The position numbers and the translations under genes are program-made. A stretch of 64,000 bases of DNA. Origin: Bacteroidota bacterium (lineage in GTDB: Bacteria; Bacteroidota; Bacteroidia; Chitinophagales; Saprospiraceae). Every line of letters begins with the position of its first letter. Within the stretch, counting starts at the first letter, position 1. The notes beneath the pieces were generated by a model. That model was not told the origin of the DNA. It made no database searches and was given only the letters and a program-made list of their open reading frames with translations. Below, in pieces: positions 1-8,865 of this stretch. The stretch spans positions 48,637-112,636 of the forward strand of contig JAKQHS010000056.1 in NCBI GenBank assembly GCA_029557915.1, written 5' to 3'.

Positions 1-1170
1 ATTGAATCCGTGGACGTCCTCCGCGGCATCGTTATGATCATCATGGCCCTGGACCATGTCCGCGATTTCATCCACATCGGTGCGTTTACGGACGATCCTC
101 TCAACCTGGCCACCACCACCCCGGTCTTGTATTTTACACGATGGATCACCCATTTCTGCGCGCCGGTCTTTGTATTCCTCTCCGGCGTATCCATTTACCT
201 GCAAAGTTTCCGCAAGACCAAAAAAGAACTCAGCGTTTTTATTATCAAAAGAGGGCTGTGGCTGATCGCCGTAGACCTCTTCATTATGTCCCTGGTCATT
301 TCCTTTAATCCAAACTACAATTATTTTTTCCTTCAGGTGATCTGGACCATCGGCATCAGTATGGTCCTCCTCGGCCTGTTCATACACCTGCCTTTCAAAC
401 TCATCCTGGCCCTGGGCCTGGTCATTGTTTTCGGACATAACCTTCTGGACAGACTGGAGCGGGCAGAGGGGTTTGACCCCGGTTTCGCGTGGGACCTGCT
501 GCATACCGGCAACTTCGCCCTCTACCCGCTTTGGGGCAACCATACCCTGGTGATCATCTACCCTTTTGTGGCCTGGACCGGGCTGATGATGCTGGGATAC
601 GTTATGGGCTCCTGGTATTCCCCGGATTATCCGGCGGAAAAAAGAAAAAAAATGCTGACCCGGTTTGGGTTGGCTGCCATTTTTTTGTTCATCGTCCTCC
701 GCTATCTGAACATTTATGGCAATCCTTTCCCCTGGAGTCCGCAAAAGAATTTATTCTATACCCTGCTGTCCTTCCTCAACACCCATAAATACCCTCCCTC
801 GCTGCTTTTTATATGTATGACCATAGGACCCTCCCTGTTGATGCTTGCCTGGCTTGAAAGCCTGAGAAATGGCTTCACCAGGACCGTCCAGGTCTTTGGC
901 CGGGTGGCCCTGTTCTATTATATCGCCCATTTTTTCCTGGCCCACCTGGTGAGCGCCGTCCTTTTCCTTGCCCGGGGACATAGCCTGGCTGAGGCCGATG
1001 ACCAGATCCGGAATTTTCCTTTTTATTTCCTGGTTCCCGGGGAAGGCCTTAGCCTGCCCTGGGTCTACCTGGTCTGGCTGGGGATCGTCTTGTTTCTGTA
1101 TCCTTTATGCAAATGGTACAATGATTATAAATCCGTGCATAAGGAAAAATGGTGGTTAAGTTATTTGTAA
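1..1170 (+). CDS. DUF1624-type polytopic membrane acyltransferase, 5'-truncated
   Basis: Integral membrane protein of the DUF1624 / heparan-alpha-glucosaminide N-acetyltransferase-like family (COG3503), proposed to move acyl groups across the inner membrane onto a sugar. The first visible residues carry the family signature: R-G-I at 5-7 and the D15-H16 pair (counted from the GTG at 10), followed by about ten hydrophobic segments. The frame is open to base 1 and the codons before the GTG (Ile-Glu-Ser) fit the usual family N-terminus, so the true start lies outside the window and the GTG is probably internal. The substrate cannot be read from the sequence. A small membrane-protein gene follows after 38 bases. 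Confidence 0.8.
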   Translation: MESVDVLRGIVMIIMALDHVRDFIHIGAFTDDPLNLATTTPVLYFTRWITHFCAPVFVFLSGVSIYLQSFRKTKKELSVFIIKRGLWLIAVDLFIMSLVISFNPNYNYFFLQVIWTIGISMVLLGLFIHLPFKLILALGLVIVFGHNLLDRLERAEGFDPGFAWDLLHTGNFALYPLWGNHTLVIIYPFVAWTGLMMLGYVMGSWYSPDYPAEKRKKMLTRFGLAAIFLFIVLRYLNIYGNPFPWSPQKNLFYTLLSFLNTHKYPPSLLFICMTIGPSLLMLAWLESLRNGFTRTVQVFGRVALFYYIAHFFLAHLVSAVLFLARGHSLAEADDQIRNFPFYFLVPGEGLSLPWVYLVWLGIVLFLYPLCKWYNDYKSVHKEKWWLSYL

Positions 1171-1208
1171 ATCGCCTGAAGGGCATCTGCTAATAAAACT
1201 GGTTCACC

Positions 1209-1547
1209 ATGAACACCCGGTCCAAACTTATCCTGGTCAAAATCATCCACACCGCGATCTGGCTTTTTTTCAATGTGGTTATTTTTTATATGCTTTACGC
1301 AGCCCTTACGGATAAACTCGACCGATGGCTCTGGATCGGCTTTGGCCTGGTGTTTCTGGAAGGCCTGACCCTGGTCCTGTTTAAATTTTATTGTCCCCTG
1401 ACCCTGGTCGCCAGGAAGTATTCGGACTCCGGCATGGACAATTTCGATATTTACCTGCCCAACTGGCTGGCCAGGAATACCAAGCGGATCTACACTTCGT
1501 TGGTGGTTTTTATCCTTGTGATCACTTTGTACCGTGCCCTGACCTGA
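1209..1547 (+). CDS. Small hypothetical membrane protein with CPLT motif
   Basis: 112 residues with three or four hydrophobic segments (about 9-30, 40-62 and 93-110). A Cys-Pro-Leu-Thr motif near residue 62, after a hydrophobic helix, recalls the DUF2784 family of small membrane proteins, but the match is only to that motif. The following stretch rich in Asp, Asn and Trp (about 70-88) looks like a conserved loop. It lies 38 bases after the acyltransferase gene on the same strand and may be co-transcribed. Function unknown. Confidence 0.7.
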   Translation: MNTRSKLILVKIIHTAIWLFFNVVIFYMLYAALTDKLDRWLWIGFGLVFLEGLTLVLFKFYCPLTLVARKYSDSGMDNFDIYLPNWLARNTKRIYTSLVVFILVITLYRALT

Positions 1548-1677
1548 GGCCAGGGATATCGCCCGCATGGCCCGGATTGTGGCCAATAAACAAGTTAATC
1601 AAAATTTGTGCATATCGTTTGTTGTACAAGCATTTTAAACGTACTAAATTCAATATCCTGACTTTAAATGATTCAGA

Positions 1678-2316
1678 ATGACTCTCAATATTCCTGAAAT
1701 GCGTTGGGCCGGTATTTTGTTGCTGGCCGGGGGCTTGATCTTCTGGATTGGCGCTTTTTCTCCTCCTTACAAACATTGGATGACGAAGGATGTTCGTGAA
1801 TATCTCTCGATCATACATGGACACAAACCCAACTGGTATTTTATACATGGTGCATTTACCGTTGGGGTCCTACTTACCCTCTTTGGCGTCCAGCTGCTCA
1901 CTCATGCCATGACCCGGGCAGGGGCCGGTGTGTATTCCCAGCTTGCATTCACAGGCTTCCTTTTTGGCAGTTTATTCTGGATTATGAATATCGCTTTCCG
2001 GCTTACGGTTACCGTCTGGGCAGCAGATAAGTTGAGTACAAGCACCATCCTGGAACCCTCATTCAAAACCTGGATGGATTGGACAAATCTTCTATTTGCC
2101 ATCTATATGGTATTGGCCTACCTGGCCATTGGGGCCATGGGCCTTGCGGCAAAAGACCTGGACCTATTGCCACCCTGGGTTACCAGTACGTGCATTTGGT
2201 TTGGTTTTGCCGGGGCGGCATTGTATTTCTTGCGGTTTCCGGTTTTTGAGCCGCCGCTCATGGTTCATACTCCTCTTATACTCTTGGGACTGGTCATCCT
2301 TCTGACGATTAAATAA
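1678..2316 (+). CDS. Hypothetical six-to-seven-helix membrane protein
   Basis: 212 residues, mostly hydrophobic: helices are predictable at about 8-28, 55-75, 85-105, 135-155, 165-185 and 193-211. There is no cleavable signal. I do not recognise a named family with confidence; the arrangement resembles uncharacterised DUF4386-like membrane proteins. It starts at ATG 1678, 130 bases after the previous gene, and ends 205 bases before the magnesium ATPase. That gap holds poly-C runs but no gene. Confidence 0.65.
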   Translation: MTLNIPEMRWAGILLLAGGLIFWIGAFSPPYKHWMTKDVREYLSIIHGHKPNWYFIHGAFTVGVLLTLFGVQLLTHAMTRAGAGVYSQLAFTGFLFGSLFWIMNIAFRLTVTVWAADKLSTSTILEPSFKTWMDWTNLLFAIYMVLAYLAIGAMGLAAKDLDLLPPWVTSTCIWFGFAGAALYFLRFPVFEPPLMVHTPLILLGLVILLTIK

Positions 2317-2521
2317 TGACCTGTCATTGCGGAGCCTTTTTGGCTTGGCCCGGAACGGGACTCCCCATTCTTTCCTAAGTTTATCTCATGCAATGATGCT
2401 CCCCCCCGCTCCCGAAGACCTCCTGATGCGGGATGGCTTTCAACTTTCCCCATTGAATCTTTTGATACCCCCCCCTTACTGAAATTGGGTACTTTAGATG
2501 GTTCTGGAGCTACTTGTATAA

Positions 2522-5077
2522 ATGGACAAGAACAAACCATTCTCCCAAATTCCCCTTGAAGAATTGTACCGGATATTGGATACTTCAAGGAATGGCCTGT
2601 CCTTAGTCCAGGCCGGGGTGAGAATCCGGCTTCAACAACAGCGCTTAAAAACCGAATCCAGGGCGAGAAGGGAAATCCGTCTTTTGTTCCGTCAATTTTT
2701 TAATCCCCTGGTTTTACTCCTTCTCCTGGCCGTCATCCTTTCTGCTTGGATCGGCGAGGCATCCGACACCATTCTCATTTTATTTATCCTGCTGGCTTCC
2801 GGGTTACTGGGTTTTTTCCAGGAGCTCAGTGCTGGAAGAGCACTGGAAAAATTACGAAGCCTGATCGAAATGAAGCACGATCTTCTGCGCGAAGGAAAAG
2901 TGGTCCAGGTTCCCACGCAGGAAGTGGTACCTGGAGACGTCCTGATTTTAAATGCAGGCGACGTGATCCCGGCAGATTGCCGCATCATAGAAAATTCAGA
3001 ATTACATGTCAACGAAGCGACCCTGACCGGCGAATCTTTCCCTGCGGAAAAAGAGGTGGGACAGCTTGATGAAAATAAACCTTTACACGAAAAAACAAAT
3101 TGCCTCTGGAAAGGAACCAATGTGATCAGCGGTACGGCCCGTGCCCTGGTCATCCATACTGGTGAAAACACCTTATTGGGCCAGTTGTCCCAGAGCCTGA
3201 GCAGAATTACCGAAACGGCCTTCGAAAAAGGAATCCGGAATTTCGGATATTTCATTTTGCGCATAACCGTCCTGCTTTCCCTGGTCATCCTCACCACCAA
3301 TTTAATTTTTGACAAACCCGTTTTTGATTCCATCCTTTTTGCCCTGGCACTTGCTGTTGGCATGGCCCCCGAATTGTTACCGGCCATCCTGACTTTTGCA
3401 ATGTCCGTGGGGGCCAAACGGATGATGAAAAAAAAGGTGATTGTAAAAAAACTTTCTTCGATATTCAATTTTGGAGAAGTCCAGATCCTGTGTATGGACA
3501 AGACGGGGACCGTTACAGAAGGTTCAGTACAGGTCCATGATATAGTTGATCACGAAGGGAAACCTGATCCCAGGGTCCGGCTGTTTGCAGGTTTGAATGC
3601 CGGTCTCCAGGCAGGTTATCAGAACCCCGTGGATGAAGCACTTCGGAGCCTGGCTCTTGATTTTAAACCATATTCAAAATCCAATGAAGTCCCTTATGAC
3701 TTTATACGTAAACGTCTCAGCGTTTGTGTGAAACACCCCAATGGCAATCTGATTATCACCAAAGGCGCGGTAAGCAGCATTCTCGAAGTTTGCCGCTTCG
3801 TCCAAAGCGGAGCTGAGATCAAAGACCTGGACGAAGTAAGCCGGCAAAACATCAATGCATTATTTAAGGAATATTCCCTGAAGGGGTTCAGGGTATTGGG
3901 AATTTGCATTAAAACGCTGCATAGAGAAAAAATGCGCCGCGAGGACGAGAACGAGATGATTTTTTCAGGTTTTATAATCCTGGAGGATCCATTGAAAGCC
4001 GGCAGCCTGGAGTCCATTCAAAAACTTAAAAAGTTAAATGTAGGCATCAAGATCATCACCGGTGATAACCGACATGCAGCAGCTTATATCGCTAATAAAC
4101 TTGGCCTTCCGGATAATGCCATCATCACCGGAGATCAAATGCATACCCTATCCCCAGAAGCCCTGACGGTAAAAGCCAGATCGACCTTCGTATTTGCTGA
4201 AATCGAACCTTACCAGAAGGAACTTATCGTTAAATCCCTTCAGAAATCCCATTTAGCCGTAGCCTACCTCGGAGACGGGATCAATGATGTGGCGGCCATA
4301 CATGCTGCGGACACTGGCATTTCCACGAACAATGCAGTGGACGTGGCCAAGGAAGCGGCTGATTTTGTACTCCTCGAAAAAGACCTTTCGGTCCTTTCCG
4401 ATGGAATCGTTGAAGGGCGTACATCTTTTGCCAATTCGATGAAATATATTTTTATTACCACTGGCGCTACCTTCGGCAACATGCTGAGTGTAGCCACGGC
4501 ATCGCTTCTTTTACCCTTCCTCCCCATGCTTCCCAAACAAATCCTGCTGACCAATTCGATTTCAGATCTGCCCTTCCTGACCATCGCATCCGATGAAGTG
4601 GATAAGGCCGAACTCGTTGCACCGCGGAAATGGGACATGAAACTGATCCGGAAATTTATGGTCGTCTTTGGAATCCACAGTTCCGTCTTTGATTTCATTA
4701 CTTTTTATACCCTCTATTATTATTTTAAACTCACCGGACCGGCATTTCAGACCGGATGGTTTTTGGAATCGGTACTTACCGAACTTATCATCATTTTTGT
4801 TATACGAACCAAAAAATCGTTTATCCGAAGCAAGCCCGGAAACCTGCTTCTGGCCTTTGGCAGCCTGGCTTTTATCCTGACCATTTGGTTGCCGGTCTCC
4901 CCTTTTGCCCCTGCCCTCGGCCTTTCTCTGGCTCATGTACAGCAAGTCATCGCCCTGCTGATCATCATGCTGGCCTATACGTTGACGGCCGATATCCTGA
5001 AAATATTCTTTTTTAAATATGTCAAAACAGAAGACACAAACCCGGTGGTGAAAGAATTACCGGTGCAGAAGGAATGA
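2522..5077 (+). CDS. mgtA: Magnesium-translocating P-type ATPase (P-IIIB, MgtA-like)
   Basis: ATP-driven magnesium importer of the inner membrane. All P-type hallmarks are visible: N-terminal cation-ATPase domain (about 5-70), actuator motif T-G-E-S at 169-172, phosphorylated aspartate D326 in D-K-T-G-T, the Thr-Gly-Asp hinge near 512, and G-D-G-I-N-D at 584-589, then four C-terminal helices. The M4 segment around 275-295 with M-A-P-E-L-L-P is typical of the MgtA/MgtB branch rather than calcium or proton pumps. Length (851) is close to that of enteric MgtA (about 900). A start at ATG 2522 gives the expected N-terminus. No magnesium-sensing leader is evident upstream, although a TACTTTAG near-match to the Bacteroidota -7 element lies at 2490-2497. 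Confidence 0.92.
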   Translation: MDKNKPFSQIPLEELYRILDTSRNGLSLVQAGVRIRLQQQRLKTESRARREIRLLFRQFFNPLVLLLLLAVILSAWIGEASDTILILFILLASGLLGFFQELSAGRALEKLRSLIEMKHDLLREGKVVQVPTQEVVPGDVLILNAGDVIPADCRIIENSELHVNEATLTGESFPAEKEVGQLDENKPLHEKTNCLWKGTNVISGTARALVIHTGENTLLGQLSQSLSRITETAFEKGIRNFGYFILRITVLLSLVILTTNLIFDKPVFDSILFALALAVGMAPELLPAILTFAMSVGAKRMMKKKVIVKKLSSIFNFGEVQILCMDKTGTVTEGSVQVHDIVDHEGKPDPRVRLFAGLNAGLQAGYQNPVDEALRSLALDFKPYSKSNEVPYDFIRKRLSVCVKHPNGNLIITKGAVSSILEVCRFVQSGAEIKDLDEVSRQNINALFKEYSLKGFRVLGICIKTLHREKMRREDENEMIFSGFIILEDPLKAGSLESIQKLKKLNVGIKIITGDNRHAAAYIANKLGLPDNAIITGDQMHTLSPEALTVKARSTFVFAEIEPYQKELIVKSLQKSHLAVAYLGDGINDVAAIHAADTGISTNNAVDVAKEAADFVLLEKDLSVLSDGIVEGRTSFANSMKYIFITTGATFGNMLSVATASLLLPFLPMLPKQILLTNSISDLPFLTIASDEVDKAELVAPRKWDMKLIRKFMVVFGIHSSVFDFITFYTLYYYFKLTGPAFQTGWFLESVLTELIIIFVIRTKKSFIRSKPGNLLLAFGSLAFILTIWLPVSPFAPALGLSLAHVQQVIALLIIMLAYTLTADILKIFFFKYVKTEDTNPVVKELPVQKE

Positions 5078-5278
5078 AGGGATTTTTATATGGGATTGAG
5101 GAGTTATAGGGTCTGCCTGCCTTTCTCGGTCCTGGTTTTTCAATAGGCAAACCGGACAGGTTATGAAGAATATACCGCATATTCGTTCCTTTGATCGGCA
5201 TCACCAGGCCGCCTGACCGGAATCAGGGGTCCAGGTTTGGAAAGCAAGGTAATTTTAAACCCAATAAATTTTATTAAA

Positions 5279-5539
5279 ATGGATAAGCATACTAAAGAAT
5301 CCTTCGAAGTTCATGGTGAAAACCTATTAAAAAAAGTGAAAGAACTGATCCAGGAAGGAAATATCCGGAAAATAAGCATCCATAAGAAAGACGGGGAGGA
5401 AATCATCAGTTTCCCCCTGACCCTGGGGGTCGTGGGCACCCTCTTTGCGCCGGTATTGGCCGCCATTGGCGCTATGGCCGCCCTGATCGGGGATTGCACG
5501 ATCACCGTGGAAAGGCTGGATAAGGAGGAGAAAGAGTAG
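5279..5539 (+). CDS. DUF4342 domain protein
   Basis: 86 residues from ATG 5279. An in-frame TTG at 5237 would add 14 residues that do not look conserved, so the ATG is preferred. The N-terminal half is amphipathic and charged (V-H-G-E followed by a lysine-rich helix), then a Pro-Leu-Thr-Leu-Gly-Val-Val segment leads into one hydrophobic helix (about 46-68) ending in D-C-T-I. This is the DUF4342 pattern, a short membrane-associated protein of unknown role, sometimes found near stress genes. It is followed directly by a perfect hairpin at 5544. Confidence 0.85.
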   Translation: MDKHTKESFEVHGENLLKKVKELIQEGNIRKISIHKKDGEEIISFPLTLGVVGTLFAPVLAAIGAMAALIGDCTITVERLDKEEKE

Positions 5540-5543
5540 TTGC

Positions 5544-5576
5544 AGATATGCCAAATTTTAAAAATTTGGCATATCT
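5544..5576. repeat. Perfect 33-bp palindrome, copy 1
   Basis: Two 16-base arms (agatatgccaaatttt and its reverse complement) around a single base. It begins four bases after the DUF4342 stop and overlaps the stop codon of the small minus-strand gene, so it could act as a bidirectional terminator for convergent genes. A second copy with one internal change lies at 5784-5816. Confidence 0.9.
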
Positions 5577-5730
5577 ATTCATCATCCATTTCATCTTCCT
5601 CATCTTTGGTCTTTTTATAGTCCGTATTCAATATTTTTTCAAATTCTTTTCTGTCCTTTTGATTCCGGATGACTAAATAAATGATCAAAACCAAAGCAAT
5701 CAGTCCAAAAAACACAGATATCCAGTTCAT
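5575..5730 (-). CDS. 51-residue single-helix membrane protein
   Basis: ATG at 5730 (minus strand), TAG at 5575. The product has one N-terminal transmembrane helix (about 3-22), then a basic stretch, then a highly acidic tail ending in Asp-Asp-Glu. Start, hydrophobic helix and charged tail are typical of small Bacteroidota membrane proteins that gene finders miss. No function can be assigned. It is convergent with the DUF4342 gene and lies between two near-identical palindromes. Confidence 0.65.
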   Translation of the reverse strand: MNWISVFFGLIALVLIIYLVIRNQKDRKEFEKILNTDYKKTKDEEDEMDDE

Positions 5731-5783
5731 CTTCTAAAGTTAATTCCGGCAAAGAAATCCAAAGACAGAAATATTCGGAACCG

Positions 5784-5816
5784 AGATATGCCAAATTTAT
5801 AAAATTTGGCATATCT
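5784..5816. repeat. 33-bp palindrome, copy 2
   Basis: Same sequence as 5544-5576 except for the central bases, giving 15-bp perfect arms with a three-base loop. It sits 53 bases upstream of the 51-residue gene, so the gene lies between two copies in a segment of about 270 bp. It may be a dispersed palindrome of the REP/MITE type or a terminator. Confidence 0.9.
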
Positions 5817-6007
5817 AAACATCACTTAAAGAGGAAAATCCGGGCATGCCGTCTGCTTTAATTCTAACATGCCCTTTGCCCTTATTACCCGGGAATGAGG
5901 AAATTTCGCCACCCTTATTTCATAAAAATGTAAGTTTTTGATTTAATTCTATAACGGATTGCCCAGCCGGAGGCCGGAATTTTGTTAAAATTAAAATCCA
6001 AACCTCT

Positions 6008-6592
6008 ATGAAAATCAATGCATTTCTCATCGTGACCACGCTGTTGACGGCGGGAAACCTATCTGCCCAGCATGTAAACTTTGGCATCAAGGCAGGCCTT
6101 AACGTTTTTACCATCCACAACGAAACCAATACAAACTCCGACCCACTGGCCGGTTTTCACCTGGGTATTCTGGGCCATATCCACCTGGACAGATCAATAG
6201 CACTACAGCCGGAACTCCTTTACTCAGTGCAGGGAGCAAAAAGCTCCGGCCAGAATGTGGGATTAAAGACTGAACTGGATTACCTGAATTTACCCGTGCT
6301 TTTCCAGTATATGTTTGACAATGGTTTCCGGTTCGAGGCCGGCCCCCAGCTTGGATTATTAGTCGGGGCAAAATCCAAAGTCAATAATCTCAGTACCGAT
6401 ATAAAAGAAAATTTGGAATCCCTGGATGCCGGCTTGCTGGTTGGTTTGGGTTATATCCATCCTCCCACCGGATTTGGCATCGATGCCCGTTACCAATTCG
6501 GCCTCACCAACATCAATAAATCAGAAAATTTCAAATCCTATAACCGGGGATTCCAACTCGGCGTTTTTTACCAGATTAAACACAGAGATTAA
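6008..6592 (+). CDS. Outer-membrane beta-barrel protein, porin family
   Basis: 194 residues with a clear signal peptide (cleavage after Ser-Ala-Gln near residue 21) and alternating beta strands ending with an aromatic-rich strand, as in PF13568 outer-membrane barrels (eight strands expected). It starts at ATG 6008 after an AT-rich leader. Its role is unknown; such proteins are abundant, often iron- or stress-associated, outer-membrane components. It is convergent with the AI-2E gene, with 42 bases between. Confidence 0.8.
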   Translation: MKINAFLIVTTLLTAGNLSAQHVNFGIKAGLNVFTIHNETNTNSDPLAGFHLGILGHIHLDRSIALQPELLYSVQGAKSSGQNVGLKTELDYLNLPVLFQYMFDNGFRFEAGPQLGLLVGAKSKVNNLSTDIKENLESLDAGLLVGLGYIHPPTGFGIDARYQFGLTNINKSENFKSYNRGFQLGVFYQIKHRD

Positions 6593-6634
6593 GCCGGGGA
6601 AAAGCAGCCTCCGCGGGACAGGAATACAAACCCT

Positions 6635-7762
6635 TTAAAGCCTGACCTCCAAGCTCCCTTCCGGTACCGGTCCGGTTGGCCTGGCCGCAGTCCTTTTCCT
6701 GATGCCGCCTCCCGCCCGGGTTTCACCCAGTAAGAAGCCCCAGGGGCTTAATCCCGGGATCCGGTCAAGCACCAGTTTAATAATGGCGATCAGGGGTATG
6801 GATAAAAACATGCCGGGTATACCCCAGAGCGCTGAGCCTGCAAGCACGGAGAGGAGGCATACCAGGGCGTTTAACTTCACTTTGGATCCAACAATTTTCG
6901 GAACGATATAATTGTTGTCAATCAGCTGGACCACTACATAGAGGATAAACACATAGAGCGCATACACCGGGGTTTTGAGGACCAGGGCCACCACTATATA
7001 AATCACCACCGCGATCAGCCCCCCCAGGTAAGGGATTACATTTAATAAGGCGCCGCCGATTCCCAGCAGGATGGCATAGTCCATCCCCAGGATCAGCAGC
7101 CCCGCAGAATTCAGTACGGCAATGATCCAGAATTCAGCCAATAATCCGTGCAGATAACCCTGGATAACCGTTTTGGTCTCGGAGAGGATTTCCCGGATCT
7201 TTTGGTCATGATGCCTTCCCATGAGCCGGTAAATGAATTCAATAAGATGGCTTTTATAATAGAGCAGCATAAAAACATAGACCGGCGTCAGAAAAAGCGT
7301 GGCCAGGACCCCTCCCGCGGTAGTCAGCGTGGCCCCGACAACCGCGCTGCTGCTTTCATAAATATCCCCGCGGATGGATTTCACCCACTGGTTGATTTTC
7401 GACGCGCGGATATTAAAAAAATCAGAACCCCAGGCCACTCCCTGCTGTACCAGCTCATCAAATTTTGCGCTCAACACCGGAAAGGCCTCACTCAACAGGC
7501 TGGCCTGTGATGAAAGCAGGACCAAAAGGAATATAAATCCCGCCACAAATAGAATCAGTATGCTGAAAATAGCTAGGGAGCGAGGCATGCCCCTGGCTTC
7601 CAGTTTATTTACGAGCGGACCGATTAAAACAGCCAGCAACAAACCATAGATCACGGGCAGTACGATATCCTGGATGGCGGACAAAATAGAGATGAAGACA
7701 TAGATTCCAATTAGCAAAAGGGAAATCTTCGCATAAAATGGCCATTTCAGAGAAATGTTCAT
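6635..7762 (-). CDS. AI-2E family transporter (YdiK/PerM-like)
   Basis: 375-residue inner-membrane protein with the PF01594 layout: two N-terminal helices (about 10-55), one near 60-85, a long soluble loop (about 90-150), then five more helices. It includes the conserved N-V-I-P-Y-L-G segment near 240 and a P-K-I-V-G-S-K motif near 287. Family members have been described as exporters of autoinducer-2, as sodium/proton antiporters or as uncharacterised permeases, so the substrate is open. The proline- and arginine-rich C-terminal tail is not part of the family domain. It lies downstream of the stress genes YciF-DUF2383-YtxH on the same strand, after a 237-base gap. Confidence 0.85.
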   Translation of the reverse strand: MNISLKWPFYAKISLLLIGIYVFISILSAIQDIVLPVIYGLLLAVLIGPLVNKLEARGMPRSLAIFSILILFVAGFIFLLVLLSSQASLLSEAFPVLSAKFDELVQQGVAWGSDFFNIRASKINQWVKSIRGDIYESSSAVVGATLTTAGGVLATLFLTPVYVFMLLYYKSHLIEFIYRLMGRHHDQKIREILSETKTVIQGYLHGLLAEFWIIAVLNSAGLLILGMDYAILLGIGGALLNVIPYLGGLIAVVIYIVVALVLKTPVYALYVFILYVVVQLIDNNYIVPKIVGSKVKLNALVCLLSVLAGSALWGIPGMFLSIPLIAIIKLVLDRIPGLSPWGFLLGETRAGGGIRKRTAARPTGPVPEGSLEVRL

Positions 7763-7999
7763 AGGCGCTGGTGTAAATGCTTTGTTTTAGGTAACGATCC
7801 TTGCCCGGATCCTATTTTTCCCGGCCGGGTCCACCGGCTTACGTTATTAATTCATTGACAAATAATTAATAAAAAGCCGGAGTATACGCTTTAGGAACGG
7901 ATACCCCGGCAGGATTAGAAATACATAACCTACTATCTCTCTGTTTATGGAGAACGCATAACCTGGTCTATCCCTTCAGTTCAACCCTCAGAAACCGCA

Positions 8000-8293
8000 T
8001 CACTGGAACTTGTTCCTTCCCGAAAGGCTACCGCTCTGAACCAGGCTGTCTTCGGGTTCGGATTTCCCATTTTCCGATTTCCGGACCAGATCATTTTTCA
8101 GGGTCCGGAATTTTTGTGTGAACTGGTCGATCATTTCGTTGAATTTCGACTCCAGGTCTTCGGCATACTCCCCGCCTTTTTTAGCAAGTTTTCGCTGGGT
8201 CACGAAGCCCCGGGCAGGGGCCAGGAGTGTACCTGCCACTGCACCGAGGGCAACCCCGGCGAGTGCGATCAAAACGGATTTCATTGAGTTCAT
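8000..8293 (-). CDS. YtxH domain protein
   Basis: 97 residues: a short N-terminal hydrophobic glycine/alanine-rich segment (about 5-25), the Leu-Leu-Ala-Pro-Ala-Arg-Gly motif typical of YtxH, then an amphipathic alpha-helix (about 40-70) with a Lys/Glu-rich tail. YtxH proteins are membrane-anchored general-stress proteins (sigma-B controlled in Bacillus). ATG at 8293, with a second possible ATG nine bases further in. It is the third gene of a stress cluster with DUF2383 and YciE/F proteins. Confidence 0.8.
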   Translation of the reverse strand: MNSMKSVLIALAGVALGAVAGTLLAPARGFVTQRKLAKKGGEYAEDLESKFNEMIDQFTQKFRTLKNDLVRKSENGKSEPEDSLVQSGSLSGRNKFQ

Positions 8294-8365
8294 AAGAAAG
8301 AGTTTTAAGGATTAAAAAATGAAATGAGGTCGGGTGTTCCCATCGGTCCTGTCAGACCACATGAT

Positions 8366-8827
8366 TTAATTTTCTTCTGTCAGGATTTCCCGGAAAACCT
8401 TGACTTTATTCCGGTCTGCTTCGAGGACTGACCTCTGGGATCCGATGATTCCGGCATAATCCGGGGGCCAATCGAAACCTTCGTTTTGAAGGATCCGTTC
8501 ATACATTTCCGCGACCAGGTCTTCCACTTTTTCCCAACAGCGGAAAATGGACAAGCGGTCCCTCCCCCTTACCGCCGCTTTCAAATTCATCAGCATGCCA
8601 TAAAATAGCCCATTCTGCCTGGATTCCCGGACAGGAGAAGCCCCGGATTGTATAAGTACACGGACCAACTGGGTTTTGCTCCTGCGGCTGCTTTGAATAA
8701 ACCTGAAAAAATTGGATTTTAAATCCGCCTCCTTCGATTCCTTCATAGCCGATTCATAACCCTGGATCCGGTCATCATTTACCTGGATCAGTGTTCTGAT
8801 GGCTTTGATGATCTCCTGGTTTTCCAT
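8366..8827 (-). CDS. DUF2383 (PA2169-type) four-helix protein
   Basis: 153 residues from the ATG at 8827. An upstream in-frame start at 8848 would add seven residues before the conserved Met-Glu-Asn-Gln start and is less likely. The protein is all-helical with the ferritin-like PA2169/DUF2383 layout, including Asn-Asp-Asp-Arg near 18-21 and a later Glu-Asp-Leu helix. Members are cytoplasmic stress proteins of unknown chemistry. It lies 38 bases downstream of the YciF-like gene and 72 bases upstream of ytxH, forming one probable operon. Confidence 0.8.
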   Translation of the reverse strand: MENQEIIKAIRTLIQVNDDRIQGYESAMKESKEADLKSNFFRFIQSSRRSKTQLVRVLIQSGASPVRESRQNGLFYGMLMNLKAAVRGRDRLSIFRCWEKVEDLVAEMYERILQNEGFDWPPDYAGIIGSQRSVLEADRNKVKVFREILTEEN

Positions 8828-8865
8828 GTTTGAGTTTTTCCTGACCATGTCCTTTACGAAAAATT

